Shown piece after piece: positions 20,178 through 31,196 of a DNA stretch of 64,000 nucleotides. Source of the stretch: Lineus longissimus (taxonomy: Eukaryota; Nemertea; Pilidiophora; Heteronemertea; Lineidae); the NCBI RefSeq assembly GCF_910592395.1, contig NC_088323.1, forward strand, positions 9,920,001 to 9,984,000, in the 5' to 3' direction. Numbering within the stretch: the first letter of the stretch is position 1; each line of letters starts with the position of its first letter. A program made the position numbers and the translations under genes. The notes below the pieces were generated by a model that saw nothing but the letters and a program-made list of their open reading frames with translations, ran no database searches and was not told the origin of the DNA.

Positions 20178-22370
20178 GCCAGGGAACCAGACTATATTTC
20201 AGCATACCCACTGTGACCAGTGTAAAGATGGAAGATTGATTTTGCAACAAGTAACCAATTTTCTGCTAAAAAGTAGTCAAGTAGGCGATATTATCACTAG
20301 TTCCTTTCAGTGGGTAGTCATAAGGTCTTAAGGGAATACTTTCAGAAATTAGTTCTTGAAAATTTGGCCACAATTCTGTGAAAACGATATCGGAAGTGCA
20401 CGCTCTGTTCGCGATGTATTTTGAAGTGGAGAATTCCCACAGTACCTATGTGCAGTGAATCGGCATGATTCTGTTTGCATATTAGTTTTTAGTACTACGA
20501 GTCTTACATGAGTAAAAAGTACACGTTTTAAGCAACACAATAATGTTACTCCCATAAAAATTGATTGCAAATTGACGGAGCTACGGCATTCTGTTCGGCA
20601 ATTGTCAGCGCTGATAAAATACATTGCTAATGCATGCCAAATGGTACACTTTAAAAAGCGTTCATTGGACAACGTAGGGAATCACCAGAAATGACGTCAT
20701 CGCTGGTCTAAATCTTCTATATAATAATATTAGAAGGGGGACGAATAAAGTCACACTTAGAGGCGTTGGATCGCCTTGAAATTTTGCATGAATGGTGGTA
20801 ACACCTTACCCTGATGCAACGTCTTGGTTTTATTCAAAAATTTACTTCAGCGGAGCAGAAATGAGGGATTTTTAATCGGACACTGTCAATTCTCCTTACC
20901 ACTCAGCCAAGCCATTGCTGTTAAGTTATGCAGGGGCTTAATCAATTACCTGCACTCCCTGTGGGGTGAATAACATTACCTTTTGAACAGATGGCTGTAG
21001 GGGGATGATTGGAACAGCCGGTATACCTGCTGACCTGCTGAACCCAGATAAATGTTATTTTCAATCCACGATAGCAGGTCACCTGATTTTCGAGATTTCG
21101 CGGGAAATTGTAAACAAACGCATGTGTGCAGTTCAAATGTAAACAAAAATGTATTTTTGGTACTTTTGGTTGCTGGACTTGGGTTTTCCCGCAGTTAGGA
21201 GCTGGGGTCAAATTGGCGGTCTATTGTTTATGGGTGCTGTTTTAGTCAGAGGTAGCCCTTGATTATGAAGGGATTTTCAAATATGAAAACGACCCTTTAT
21301 ATTGTAAATTCCAATCACCTGCAGGGCAGGTCAATTTCTCTCAATAAAATTAATTTTGTTGACTCCTGTAATCTCTACCTTATCAAAAAAAGACAGTGGT
21401 GTTAGTCCCAAACTGGTCATTTCTATTTATTTTGACCTCTGTTAAATCAGGATACCTCTCAATTACAGACAGCATTTTGTATCCTTGTGCTGTACAACCC
21501 AGCCTGGACATACCACAGTTGTCCATGGAAAAGTCTCATCCTCTCTGACACTTCTTTTCTGTAAAGCTACCGATACAACATACTGAACTAGGGATATCTT
21601 CCGTTGCCTCCTGTAATATTTACATACCATGGCTGATTAGTTCAATCATATTTCATCCAGCTGGCAGCTCTGCATTGGAAATATTAGTGGTATAACGTGT
21701 TCTCTTGACCTTCAAACAGTAGTATAAAGCTGATATTTACTACTTTACACCCTCAGTCCTGTGTTATTAGGTCATCCAGCTGAGTGCCAGACCCTTGGGC
21801 CTCTTGTTAGTTGTGTAACAGCAAAATTGAATAAAAAATGTTTAAAGTGTTTCTAAAGACTGGTAGGAATAGAAAATTGTACCGATAGGATTTATGTTCA
21901 TTGCCATTGATCGATGCTCACTCAAGTAGTTATATTTAAAAGATGCTGCTCGAAAAGGGTGACATGTTTTGAACAGGCTAATTGTCGGAGCAAATAGAGG
22001 TGAGAACGCAGAGACATTTTAACCACAACTCACACTTCTTAGTGAAGAAACCGCTTTAAAAGTATTGTTACTTTGACCAATGGCAATCATACTGCCCGTT
22101 AATATGGAGTATGTTTTAGGTAGTTGCCAGTTGGTAAAGGCTGAACTCGGATTTCAGATTCTTGGCACTGGATGTTCGATTTTCTGTCATTTGGCTAAGC
22201 CGCCTAGATTCCACAAACCAGGCCTCAATATTATATAGTTCAATATTCCGCAACAGTCAGTGGGCCTCATCGTCTAGGCTTGAACAGATTCGGACTTTAT
22301 ACTTTCAGGGTGGTTGGTGAGATGAGCTAAAAATAGATACTTATATGGGGCATTTGAAATAGCAAAGCTG
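20178..22370. other. Intergenic region without recognised genes
   Basis: There are only short frames (at most 107 codons, minus strand 20,672-20,349) without domains. A stretch near 20,700-20,900 (GAAGGGGGACGAATAAAGTC) looks like a degenerate dispersed repeat. Confidence 0.4.
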
Positions 22371-22419
22371 TTTGGATTACCGGTCCACTGCTCTACGAAT
22401 TGAGCTATCGAGGTTCCCT
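22371..22419 (-). repeat. tRNA-like SINE head (minus strand)
   Basis: On the minus strand, CTCGATAGCTCAATTCGTAG is followed by AGCAGTGGACCGGTAATCC, a D-arm/A-box and anticodon-arm resemblance. The B box is missing. It faces the plus-strand copy starting at 22,438. Confidence 0.6.
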
Positions 22420-22437
22420 GAATTGTACAGAAATTCA

Positions 22438-22690
22438 GCGAACCTTGATAGCTCAATCAGAATAGCAGTGGACCGGTGTAACATCTGTGGTTGTTTCCCA
22501 TGTGTCAGTGTTTCCAAACAATAGGCAGCTAGAGAGACCACGACTTTTCAATAGGGGGGATACACAGAAAAACTTGTCAATCTATTTTTGAGCGTTCCCA
22601 AACAATGAGGGGAAACACTCAAAAACAGAAACACTCAAAAACATTACACCGGCAATCCAAAAGATCTGTGGTTGAAATCACAGTCAAGGC
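22438..22690 (+). repeat. tRNA-derived SINE split by MITE E
   Basis: The 5' half (22,438-22,476) has the A-box region TAGCTCAATCAGAATAGCAG. The 3' half (22,653-22,690) has CAATCCAAAAGATCTG and a B-box-like GGTTGAAATCAC. The MITE sits at the CCGG in the anticodon-arm region. The full family also appears at 16,130-16,250. Confidence 0.7.
22477..22648 (+). mobile_element. MITE E, copy 2 (172 bp)
   Basis: It starts TGTAAC, ends ATTACA and is flanked by CCGG at 22,473-22,476 and 22,649-22,652. It is about 95% identical by eye to copy 1 at 2057-2226, while the flanking host sequence is unrelated (SINE versus Harbinger gene), so the flanking CCGG is a target feature. Confidence 0.88.
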
Positions 22691-22818
22691 AACTTGATTG
22701 TCATTCTTTTAAAGCTGAAATGCATGCATAAAACCCCTAACGGCCAAGTTAGAAAACACAAACGCCCGACCACCAAACGACCAACTGCACTTGATAGACA
22801 CCCAGCGACTGGTCTCAC

Positions 22819-23889
22819 TTGACTGCACAAACAACAAGTTCATTGACGAGACAGGTCATTAAACCAGACACTGATGATGATGATGCCCTCATCTATAGCA
22901 GCAATCATGATAATAGTTTAAGCAGTGGCAGTGCCGGGGATGAAGAAGAAGACAACCCGCCCCCGTCAGGCTCCTCAGCGAAACGCCAAAATAGGCCAAG
23001 TAGGCCCAGGTCTAGAATATTGACCACACCCAGACGACGCGGTGAGAAACCCTCCTCTGGGAAAGACCATGATGACTCAGACTCTGATCCAGAGGCAAAG
23101 CCCGGACAGAAAAGGCGCAATTAGCGCCATCATTCTCATGGTAGGCACCACAGCCACAAGCGTAGACATAGCCACAGCCATGAAAGAAGTCGCATTCATG
23201 CTAGGCCTAAGGAAGCGGACTTAATAGTCCAGTGGCAAAGCCGAAAAGCGTGCAATAAGGTCTGAACGCAATTTTTTTGCAGTTTCCATATCTATGACGT
23301 GTACTGGTCCAGAATGCAAGGGTGCCAGCCCGGCACCCGACGAATTCTGGCCCGGGGGATGTCATAGATATTGAAACTGCAAAACAATTGCGTTCAGACC
23401 TTATTGCACGCTTAAGCCCAAAAAGGAGGTTTCGCAACTGGACTATAAAGCGCGGCAAAAGCGGCATGGTCCCTCTCAAAGGACCAGGAAATTTTTATCT
23501 CCAAGCACTTTACCAAGTTCTACCAAGAGGACATGCTACAGGAGAAAGGGTTAAACACAACCCCTGTGCCGTCCAATGAAATTCTCACCGTCCCAAAATC
23601 TGAAGAGGATATGATTGACCTGCTTCCTTTCAAGATAAGGGAGAAAGTCAAGAAATCGGATGAATCTATGGCCAAAATATTATTGCGTCTGACTCAGGGT
23701 AAGCCATGGAAGAAAATTGAGAAAATCCGCAAACACCCGGAAAGAGAATTGGAAGTCACCGAACTTATGGAGCGCCTAGAAAAGAGTTTCCTCCTCCTTG
23801 GCCAAGCTTTTGCATGGGGAAATTATGTGCGGCGCACCAGCTTCCTCAGTAGGTTTTTACAGACCCAAAGAGGGCCAGCCACGTGGTAA
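22819..23889 (+). pseudogene. DIRS gag-like region
   Basis: The N-terminal part (22,819-23,124) is Asp/Ser/Pro-rich and low complexity, with a DDDD run and RPSRPRSR basic stretch. After an inverted duplication (23,246-23,413) the frame at about 23,340-23,480 reads DVIDIETAKQLRSDLIARL. The frame 23,533-23,889 reads PSNEILTVPKSEEDMIDLL and continues through ELMERLEKSFLLLGQAF. Such regions precede the reverse transcriptase in DIRS-like elements. Several stops and frame changes break it. Confidence 0.55.
23246..23413. repeat. Large inverted duplication inside the gag-like region
   Basis: Arms 23,246-23,326 and 23,332-23,413 pair around a 5-base AGCCC centre, with GGGTGCC/GGCACCC closing the loop. 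The outer ~55 bp match almost perfectly and the middle diverges. The right arm is the coding orientation, so the left arm is the inverted copy. Confidence 0.85.
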
Positions 23890-24261
23890 AGCTAAATGGA
23901 GAATTATTAACTAAGAATAGGAAGAAGCACTTTGGTAAAAAGTTTTTCAGGGCCCTGCATACCAAAGCAAAGGGGACTAAAAAGGTCCAAGAGATCTGGC
24001 TTGGCCTTGGCGGCGGCTACAAGAAAAAGCCCTTTCGATTGAGCCCCTCCACGTCGAGAGACGTTGGAGGGACGAAGAAGTCGTATGGAAATGGACAACC
24101 CAGCTACAGAACGTCAACCCACACCAGAGAGTGTGAAAGAGGGACCAACAGAGGTACCAGGGGAGCCAAAAAAGGTACGTCAGAGTCTATGTTAAATGCA
24201 AACCGGACACCACCTCCAAAAGAATTAACTTTCGAAGACATCCCATGGGAGTACATGTATT

Positions 24262-24792
24262 ATGATAATGAAGAAAACTGCTGACAACAGAACACCAGCA
24301 AGCAGGTGTGCTGAACGAGGAAACGGACAGGGTTTCAAAAGCATTCAACGATTCCAGCGATTGGCACTTGAACCAGAAAGATTTCAAAGAGAACGAGAGT
24401 CGGCTGGGCAGGGCGGAAATAGACCTATTTGCCAGCAGACACAACAGACAGAAGCAGAAGTACGTGAGCTGGAAACCGGATCCGGAAGCAGTGACATTCA
24501 ACGCATTTGCTCTCAACTGGGGAACAACTAAGTCATATACATTTCTCCCATTTCGCCTGATAGAACGATGCTTAGCAAAGACCAAAAAGACAGGGCAACC
24601 ATGACTTTGATAACCCCAGTTTGGCCGTGGCAACAGTGGTACCCAACTCTGCTAGAAATGTTAACAGATAGACCAATTCTGCTTCCCCTCACCAGACCTG
24701 TTCATTCAGGGCAACGGTCACCCGTTAGTGCTAGACCAGTCAATGTACCTACCGGCTTCGAAGATTTCAGACAAACCAGGAGAATGCCATAG
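24262..24792 (+). pseudogene. DIRS RNase H region
   Basis: The frame around 24,308-24,604 reads DWHLNQKDF, EIDLFASRHNRQKQKYVSWK, then PDPEAVTFNAFALNWG and LPFRLIERCL. After a frame change it reads LITPVWPWQQWYPTLLEML and PILLPL. This ordered set is diagnostic of the RNase H and following domain of DIRS/Ngaro-type retroelements. The catalytic reverse transcriptase core that should lie upstream is missing between 23,890 and 24,260. Confidence 0.75.
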
Positions 24793-25227
24793 TTTTGTGA
24801 ATGGACTTTGAAAGCAAGCAACATTTCCCCAAAAGTCCTTCCAGCGGCCATGTTTTTTGTTGTTGACGTTTTGAGAGGTGTTCAGAAAATTCGTGATATT
24901 TCTTTAACTATTGAAATTATCGATTGTTTGTTGACATATTCATAATTTTTGTATCACCCTTCACATAATAAACTTAATCTTTTATTTAAAAAATTTTCTT
25001 AAATGTCTTAATTTGCCTTTGAAGTTGGACTGTTTTTTCTTATTTAGAATTCTGAGAATTACAGACTTTTATTTCTTCAAAATCAAGGTACTAAAATTTA
25101 ATTTTTTCAAAAATTTCTGAGCATATGTGGAAACCGTTGCAGATCTAATATAACTTTAGATTTCATGAAAATCTCCACTGATAAAAAAGTGAGAGCCAAA
25201 AGTCTTTGGTCTGTAGAATAGACCCGT
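24793..25227. other. AT-rich spacer within the DIRS remnant
   Basis: No ORF or repeat was recognised. The segment lies between the RNase H end and the recombinase start. Confidence 0.4.
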
Positions 25228-25935
25228 CGGCCATTTCAGCGCGACACCCAGAAATAGACGCACACAAGACAGGGAAACACCCACACATAGTGCAACTTAT
25301 GCAGGGGGTCTTGACCACCGTCAGACACATGGCCAGTGGATGATTTCCAAACCAAAATCATAGCGTTGGGAAATAATGAAATCATGAACATCAAGGACTT
25401 ATCCTGCAAACTGGTAATGCTTATGGCTTTAACAAGCGCGTGCAGGGGCTCTGAATTGACAAAGGTGAAGACCACCAACAACGTGAAGGAAGGTAATAAG
25501 GTGGTTTTTCACATTGACTCGGTGACAAAGACCTCGAGACCAGGAAAACCACTATTGAAATTTTACCTTTACACTATACGGTGAAAATGACAACCTGGAT
25601 GTGGTTCAATGCCAAGCAGCTTACGAAACTAAAACTGAAAGGTGGCACATAACATCTGAGCAGAAACAGACCACATCGCCCGGTGGCCCCTTGCACAGTA
25701 GCAAGATGGTTTCAAGGGCTCATGACAAAAGCAGGAATTGACAAGGACAAATACAAAGCCCACTCAACAAGGGCAGCATCAGCCTCCAAAGCCAAAATGC
25801 AAGGCCTTTCGACAGAACAAAAATAATGAAAAAAAGCTAATTGGACCAGAGCAACCACTTTTGCAAGGTTTTATCACAAACAAATTGAAACTGCGGGCCG
25901 AAATAAATACGTATTCCACAATAAAGTGCTTGTAG
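25228..25935 (+). pseudogene. DIRS tyrosine recombinase
   Basis: The frame from 25,228 reads AISARHPEIDAHKTGKHPHI. It changes near 25,328 and continues to 25,584 with DLSCKLVMLMALTSACRGSE, which holds the first catalytic Arg. Near 25,755 the AHSTRAASASKA stretch supplies the H-x-x-R motif, and FARFYHK (about 25,865) supplies the nucleophilic Tyr region. All catalytic motifs can be recognised, but frameshifts and stops separate them. The enzyme would integrate a circular DNA intermediate without target duplication. Confidence 0.75.
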
Positions 25936-25974
25936 GGATGTAGTTTAGTTTTGAACATTCAATTATTACATCTA

Positions 25975-26085
25975 TTTACGGTTAATGAAATGAAATTTAA
26001 AATTTCATAAGTGTGCGTAGCACACGAAATCAAATTATAATTTAATGTGTAAACCTAAATAGATGTAATAATCCCACCCATCCCA
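25975..26085. repeat. DIRS terminal repeat, first copy
   Basis: This AT-rich segment contains CATAAGTGTGCGTAGCACACG and AAATTATAATTTAATG, which reappear in inverted orientation at 31,925-31,995. TTACATCTATTTACGG at its left end is also inverted at its right end (CCTAAATAGATGTAA), forming a local palindrome. Confidence 0.7.
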
Positions 26086-26284
26086 GTCCCATAATTTTGT
26101 CTGCAAATTCATAACCTCATTGGCACTTTATATACTTCCAGCTCCGTTTGAGGATGGGGGATGAGCAGCAATGGAGGAGCAGCTTACTGGATTGTCCGGC
26201 ACAGCACAGACAGGGGAATACTAGCCAGAGGAATACGTCTCAAGAGGACATTTTTATCATAGCATAGGCTAAGTGGCGAGCAGC

Positions 26285-26399
26285 TGTAACGACCTCTGAA
26301 GTTAGGACGACGATAAATAATGGCCAACATAAGACACGAGTTGCGACTGACTCCGGAACTACTTTATTATAATGATGTATCAATACGCAATACACTACA
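26285..26399 (-). repeat. 3' LTR of the Gypsy element
   Basis: It is 115 bp and identical to the 5' LTR. In transcriptional sense it carries AATAAA (within ATAATAAAGTAG), a likely poly(A) signal. It is very short for a Gypsy LTR. Confidence 0.95.
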
Positions 26400-26411
26400 T
26401 CTCCCTTTCTT
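26400..26411 (-). promoter_or_regulatory. Polypurine tract
   Basis: In element sense AAGAAAGGGAGA abuts the 3' LTR directly, as expected for the plus-strand DNA primer. Confidence 0.85.
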
Positions 26412-26744
26412 CGAAAAAGAAGAAAAAGTTAGAAGACATACAATAACAATGATACATGAAGATGGAATAAAGATAAGACCATTAGAGGATTCAAAGGTCT
26501 GAAAGTAGATTCAAGAATAAGTCACTTTAACTACAACAAAGTAACAAATTTAGAAGGGAAAAAAAACACACCAAATGTGATAAAAAAATTTAGAAAATTA
26601 CTGATTTTGCGTTTTGTAAGTTTCTCTAGTTTCCACACTATTCCAGATTACTCAGTTTTCCAATACCACTATTGAGTAGAAGACTCAAAACTTATACCAA
26701 CATGAACCAGTCTAGTTAGCACAACACTCTACACAAGTACACAT

Positions 26745-26963
26745 TTACTTGACATAGTCTTTCAGGTGGTTTGGAGCACTTGAGACTCTTCCTGTTCTCA
26801 ACTGTTCTGGAGGTTTAGAAGCAGGAGTAGGAACTGACCTGACTGGAGCTGAACCTGGAGGACCAGAAGCAACAGGCCTTGGAGCTGCAATAGCAGGAGT
26901 TTCTGGTGGCCTGGGCTGAGTAGCAAGCTCAGTTTCCTCATTCATCAACAGATGGCGCCTCAT
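26745..26963 (-). CDS. Short Pro/Ala-rich frame after gag-pol
   Basis: This 72-codon frame starts just after the gag-pol stop in a shifted frame. It is rich in Pro and Ala (RPPETPAIAAPRPVASGPPG) and has no recognised domain. It could be a third ORF or the former C-terminal tail of integrase after a frame change. Confidence 0.4.
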   Translation of the reverse strand: MRRHLLMNEETELATQPRPPETPAIAAPRPVASGPPGSAPVRSVPTPASKPPEQLRTGRVSSAPNHLKDYVK

Positions 26964-26967
26964 GGGC

Positions 26968-29900
26968 TCATAGATTCCAGATTCTCTCGTTCTCAGAATG
27001 TGTCATGGTCTTGCCAGAGGGTGTGACCAACTTGTATGACCTTGGACCATCAGCCTCAGACACAAATTTGGCTGGTGTCCAGGTTTTACCAGTTCTGTAC
27101 CTCACAGTATTATTTCTAGTCAAGTTTGGAAGTGGTTTCACATGCTTGTCATAGTGTACCTTGTTTCTGGCTTTACATTCTTGCAACCTGCCAGTCACTT
27201 GCTTTGGGGACAACAATTTAGGCTTCAGCAGTGACGGATTTGTAGGCAATCTAGTCTGTGTCCTTCGTCCCATACACCTTTGTACAGGGGAACCCAAGAC
27301 ATTGTCTCTAGGGGTGTTCCTATAGTCCAACAAAGCCAACTGAAAATCTGTGCCATCTTGCCTACACTTCTTCAGCATGTTTTTAGCAATCTGAACTGAC
27401 TTTTCTGCTAGGCCATTTGCCTGTGGATTCTTAGCACTGAATGCCTTGATTTCAAACCCCCACTGGGTATTGAAATCTTTCATATCACGACTAGTGTACT
27501 CCGAGCCAGGATCAGAATACAAAGTCCTGGGGATGCCATGGGTGGCAAAGACTCTTTTCAGTTTGGATATGACAACAGGTGCACTATGATCAGGTTTCAG
27601 TTCATCCACTTCAAAATACCCAGAATAGTGATCTACAGTCACAAGATAGAAATCATCATCTAGTACAAACAAGTCTGATGAAACAGACTGCCATGGTAGA
27701 GTTGGCACAGGAGTGCTCATCAAAGGCTCTTTCTGCTGTTGACTTCTACTGGCTTGGCACAATGGACATTTGCTTACAGCTTCTTCAATCTGCTTGTTCA
27801 TTCCAACCCAAAACAGAACGTCTCTAGCCAGCTGTTTTGATTTGACAATCCCTTGATGCGAACTATGTATCAACTCTACCATGTTCTTATGCATCTGCTT
27901 GGGTACAATGACTCGCTCTCCTTTGAAAAGGATACCATCATACACAGTGATCTCTGCCCTATAGTCCCAGTATGGCTTCAGAACATTTTCTACCTTGGCT
28001 CTGTCATCAGGCCAACCTTTGACAACCTGGTTTCGCAACTTCTGCAACTCAGCATCATTCTCAGTATTTGTCTTCAACAACTTCAGTTTGGAATCAGAGA
28101 AAGCATGTACAGTAGGAATCTCCATAGCACAGACTTGGTAGTCATGCATGTCATCAACTAGGCCTCTGTAGTGACAATCTTTCAATGGAGCTCGGCTCAG
28201 ACAATCAGCAACAGGAATATCTTTCCCTGACTTTCCTATCAGTTTGAAACTGTATGGTTGCAATTTCAACAACATCTTCTGTAATCTCAAGGGAACTTGT
28301 CCCAAGGGTTTCTCAATGATGTGGACAAGAGGCAAATGGTCTGTCTCTACTGTGATGTCATTTCTGCCATACAGTAGGTGGTGAAATTTCCTACAAGCAA
28401 ACACTATGGCCAGAAGCTCTTTTTCAATCTGTGCATATGCTCGTTCAGTCTGAGTCAGGGTTTTAGATGCATATGCTATAGGGTGGTCATGTTGCATCAA
28501 GACCGCACCGAGGCCCCCCAACGAGGCATCGCAAGAAACCACTATCGGCTCAATCTTGGAGTAGTAACTCATGACCGGGGCTTGTATCAAAGCCGCTTTG
28601 AGCTTCTTCAAAGCTTGTCGCTGTGGCTCATCAAAGTAAAATGGCTCTTCAGACCCTTTGCCATCTTGTCTCTTTTTGACAACCTCTCTCAAGTCACTTG
28701 TCACATCAGAGAAGTTAGGAATATACTTGGACAAGTATGTGGCCATTCCTAACAATGTACGCACTTCTTCTTTACAAGTAGGCTCAGGAAGTTCAACAAT
28801 GGCTCGAACCTTCTCTGGCGACACAGTCACACCTTCATCAGTCAAAACATGACCAGTGTAATCTACCTCTGGCTGCGCGAACATGCACTTACTCAACCTG
28901 AACGTCAAGTCGTTTTCACGTGCTGTCTCTAGTGTTTTCCTCAGTACTTTACAATGGTGCTCAATGTCACCTGTGTGCAACAAAATATCATCGAAGATAT
29001 TGGCGAAGTTTTCCATCCCAGCGAACATTTCTTCTATAGCCCGTTGGTATATCTCTGGAGCAGACTTGACACCCATAGGAAGACGTTTGTACATGTAGCG
29101 CCCCCAAGGGGTAGAGAAGCAAGTAAGCAGTTGACTCTCATAGTCCAACTGTAGCTGGAAGAAACCTTGATTAGCATCAAGTACTGAAAAGTACTTGCTA
29201 CCCTGAACCTGAGTGAGTACATCTTCAAGTGTTCTAATAGGATGGGTCTCTCTGAGCAAAGCCTTATTCAAGAACTTTGGATCTATACACACGCGTACTG
29301 ACTTGCCATCCTTCTTATGCACTACATGCAGTTGACTACACCAGGGTGTTGGGACACCGGGTGGTACCTTGGAAATAATGTCATTACTCTCTAGGAAATC
29401 TATTTGTTTCTTGGTCATATCTCTCAGAGCTGCTGGTATAGGTCTACTACCATATGACACTGGACCATCTTTGTACTCTGGATCAATGGACAGATGAAAC
29501 TCACCAGGTAGCTTGCCAACCCTTTCATCAGGAAACCTGTCTGGAAAGTCCCTAAGTACCTTCAAGATAGGTTCTGGTACTTTCTCAACATTTGAAATGC
29601 GCTTCAGGAATTTGTCATCAAACAATGGCTGGTCTCTGACATGGAATACACGCTTCACTAGGCCTAACCTTTCACTATCCTTTGCACCAAGAAGATTTGG
29701 CACATTGCCAGGTACAACCTCACACTCAATTGAGTGTGTTTCACCCTTCATGATGACATCAAATGTTGTTTTGCCAACAGGCACTACAGTAGTGTTACCA
29801 AAGGCAGTGATGGTAGATGCTGTGGACTTGAGCTGCAGGTGACCATGCTGTTGCATTCTGTCAAAAGAGGTTTTGGACATGGTGTTGCAATGAGCCTGTG

Positions 29901-30990
29901 TATCTATTTTCATTCTAATGGCACCACGTCCATTTTCATAGGGAGTATGCAGCAGTACAGTCCAAGTATCACCAGCACTGTCTCTAGTAGTTGATCTAGT
30001 CTTGATAGAGTATATGTGGAGGGAGTCCATCTCCTCAGTGGGCTCATAATCATATGACCATGACTGTTCTTCATCATAGTCACATTCACCATCGATGAAA
30101 CACACGTTCTTTTTCAAGCACTTTCTCTCGAAATGACCATACATGTGGCAATGTCTACACTGTTGATCATAGGCTGGACACTGTCTAGGGGCATGTTGAC
30201 GACCACACTTTTGGCATGACCCATGATACTGATTTTGGCTGTGGCTGCGACGTCCACGACCATACCCGCGTTGCTGAGCTACTCTTGGGGTTGAGCGTCC
30301 ACGTCCATGATGTTGACTCGCAGTGGCACCTCCACGGGGATAGTTTGTGTACCCGCGACCCCGTGATCTAGATCGACTACCACCACGCCCACGATAGGCT
30401 GCGTTCACTTCCTTATCACCAGCAGTGTTGTTATGCTTTTTAAACAACCCTGCACTTTCAGCACGTAGTTCGAATGTCTGGCACTTTTCAATCGTTTGCT
30501 GCAACGTCAGATCCTCGTCCCACAGCTTCTTCCTTAATACTTCGTCTTTGACACCGTTAGAAATCTGAACAGACATCATTCGGTCCTCTTTGTCACCGAA
30601 TTCACACAATTTCGCTAGGCGACGCAGGTCAGTGATATAATCTGAAATTGTCTCATTGCTGGCCTGCATCCGCTTTTGAAACTTGGTAATGTGGCTTTTA
30701 ACCAGTTTCTTTGGTTCAAAGTTCTTATCAAACGCTGAGCAGACCTTGTCGTACTTGTCCTTGTCAGCGTCTGCTTCGAACACCAGTTCATTTTGAAACA
30801 CTTTCATGTACTGCTTCCCCATTTGATACAGCAAGAGGGACACCTTCTGTTTCTGTGCTGCTGTTCCTTGCCCACTAGCAAGGAAATATAGATCTAGTTC
30901 GTCCCTGTATTCTCTCCATGAAGTGGCGAGCACTCCCATGTCGTGAGAGGCGGGGGTGAACTTAGGGGGAAGTATTCTCTGAACGGCCAT
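26968..30990 (-). CDS. Gypsy gag-pol polyprotein (1340 aa)
   Basis: This is a single uninterrupted frame. Residues 1-250 are gag with an Arg/Gly/Ser-rich region, followed by two CCHC knuckles (C259-C271 and C278-C291). The protease region shows D363-T-Q, where families normally have D-T/S-G, an unusual substitution. Reverse transcriptase spans about 490-720, with D605 in VLDAN and F-D-D at 666-668 replacing the usual Y-x-D-D. RNase H has D821, E858 and D884. Integrase has the HHCC finger (H1042, H1045, C1075, C1078) and D1106, D1160, E1196 with the standard 35-residue spacing. The order PR-RT-RH-IN assigns it to Gypsy/Metaviridae, probably a Mag/SURL-like lineage. It encodes everything needed for retrotransposition except a normal protease motif. 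Confidence 0.93.
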   Translation of the reverse strand: MAVQRILPPKFTPASHDMGVLATSWREYRDELDLYFLASGQGTAAQKQKVSLLLYQMGKQYMKVFQNELVFEADADKDKYDKVCSAFDKNFEPKKLVKSHITKFQKRMQASNETISDYITDLRRLAKLCEFGDKEDRMMSVQISNGVKDEVLRKKLWDEDLTLQQTIEKCQTFELRAESAGLFKKHNNTAGDKEVNAAYRGRGGSRSRSRGRGYTNYPRGGATASQHHGRGRSTPRVAQQRGYGRGRRSHSQNQYHGSCQKCGRQHAPRQCPAYDQQCRHCHMYGHFERKCLKKNVCFIDGECDYDEEQSWSYDYEPTEEMDSLHIYSIKTRSTTRDSAGDTWTVLLHTPYENGRGAIRMKIDTQAHCNTMSKTSFDRMQQHGHLQLKSTASTITAFGNTTVVPVGKTTFDVIMKGETHSIECEVVPGNVPNLLGAKDSERLGLVKRVFHVRDQPLFDDKFLKRISNVEKVPEPILKVLRDFPDRFPDERVGKLPGEFHLSIDPEYKDGPVSYGSRPIPAALRDMTKKQIDFLESNDIISKVPPGVPTPWCSQLHVVHKKDGKSVRVCIDPKFLNKALLRETHPIRTLEDVLTQVQGSKYFSVLDANQGFFQLQLDYESQLLTCFSTPWGRYMYKRLPMGVKSAPEIYQRAIEEMFAGMENFANIFDDILLHTGDIEHHCKVLRKTLETARENDLTFRLSKCMFAQPEVDYTGHVLTDEGVTVSPEKVRAIVELPEPTCKEEVRTLLGMATYLSKYIPNFSDVTSDLREVVKKRQDGKGSEEPFYFDEPQRQALKKLKAALIQAPVMSYYSKIEPIVVSCDASLGGLGAVLMQHDHPIAYASKTLTQTERAYAQIEKELLAIVFACRKFHHLLYGRNDITVETDHLPLVHIIEKPLGQVPLRLQKMLLKLQPYSFKLIGKSGKDIPVADCLSRAPLKDCHYRGLVDDMHDYQVCAMEIPTVHAFSDSKLKLLKTNTENDAELQKLRNQVVKGWPDDRAKVENVLKPYWDYRAEITVYDGILFKGERVIVPKQMHKNMVELIHSSHQGIVKSKQLARDVLFWVGMNKQIEEAVSKCPLCQASRSQQQKEPLMSTPVPTLPWQSVSSDLFVLDDDFYLVTVDHYSGYFEVDELKPDHSAPVVISKLKRVFATHGIPRTLYSDPGSEYTSRDMKDFNTQWGFEIKAFSAKNPQANGLAEKSVQIAKNMLKKCRQDGTDFQLALLDYRNTPRDNVLGSPVQRCMGRRTQTRLPTNPSLLKPKLLSPKQVTGRLQECKARNKVHYDKHVKPLPNLTRNNTVRYRTGKTWTPAKFVSEADGPRSYKLVTPSGKTMTHSENERIWNL

Positions 30991-31177
30991 TTTGGATTCT
31001 GCTGTGGTGAATGTTCAAATGCACTACGAATGTACAACGATGTTCTCGGGCACTGATCTTGCCTCGACTAAAATCAGGCGGCACGCATAAATCAAATGTC
31101 AATAGGGGAAATCGAGTTTCTCACTTCTATTGATTCACCGATATTCTGCCTTTTTTTTCATGTCCTTGATTTGCGAA

Positions 31178-31196
31178 TCCCACTTCTAGGACACCA
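31178..31196 (-). promoter_or_regulatory. Primer-binding site
   Basis: Directly after the 5' LTR, in element sense, is TGGTGTCCTAGAAGTGGG, which begins with the TGG that pairs with a tRNA CCA end. The priming tRNA was not identified. Confidence 0.8.

Larger units (their letters stand above)
22790..26090 (+). mobile_element. DIRS-type tyrosine-recombinase retroelement, decayed
   Basis: Plus-strand remnants follow the DIRS order: gag-like region (22,819-23,889), RNase H region (24,262-24,792), tyrosine recombinase (25,228-25,935) and AT-rich termini. The central reverse transcriptase is deleted. The right terminal sequence around 25,975-26,085 has an inverted partner at about 31,925-31,995, now separated by the Gypsy insertion. 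Confidence 0.75.

Noticed and set aside
22371-22690. Possible functional tRNA genes
   Set aside because: The arms do not pair into a full cloverleaf, one copy lacks the B box and the other is split; tRNA-derived SINEs fit better.
29034-29228. Small frames antisense or overlapping to gag-pol
   Set aside because: They are shadows of the 1340-codon Gypsy frame.
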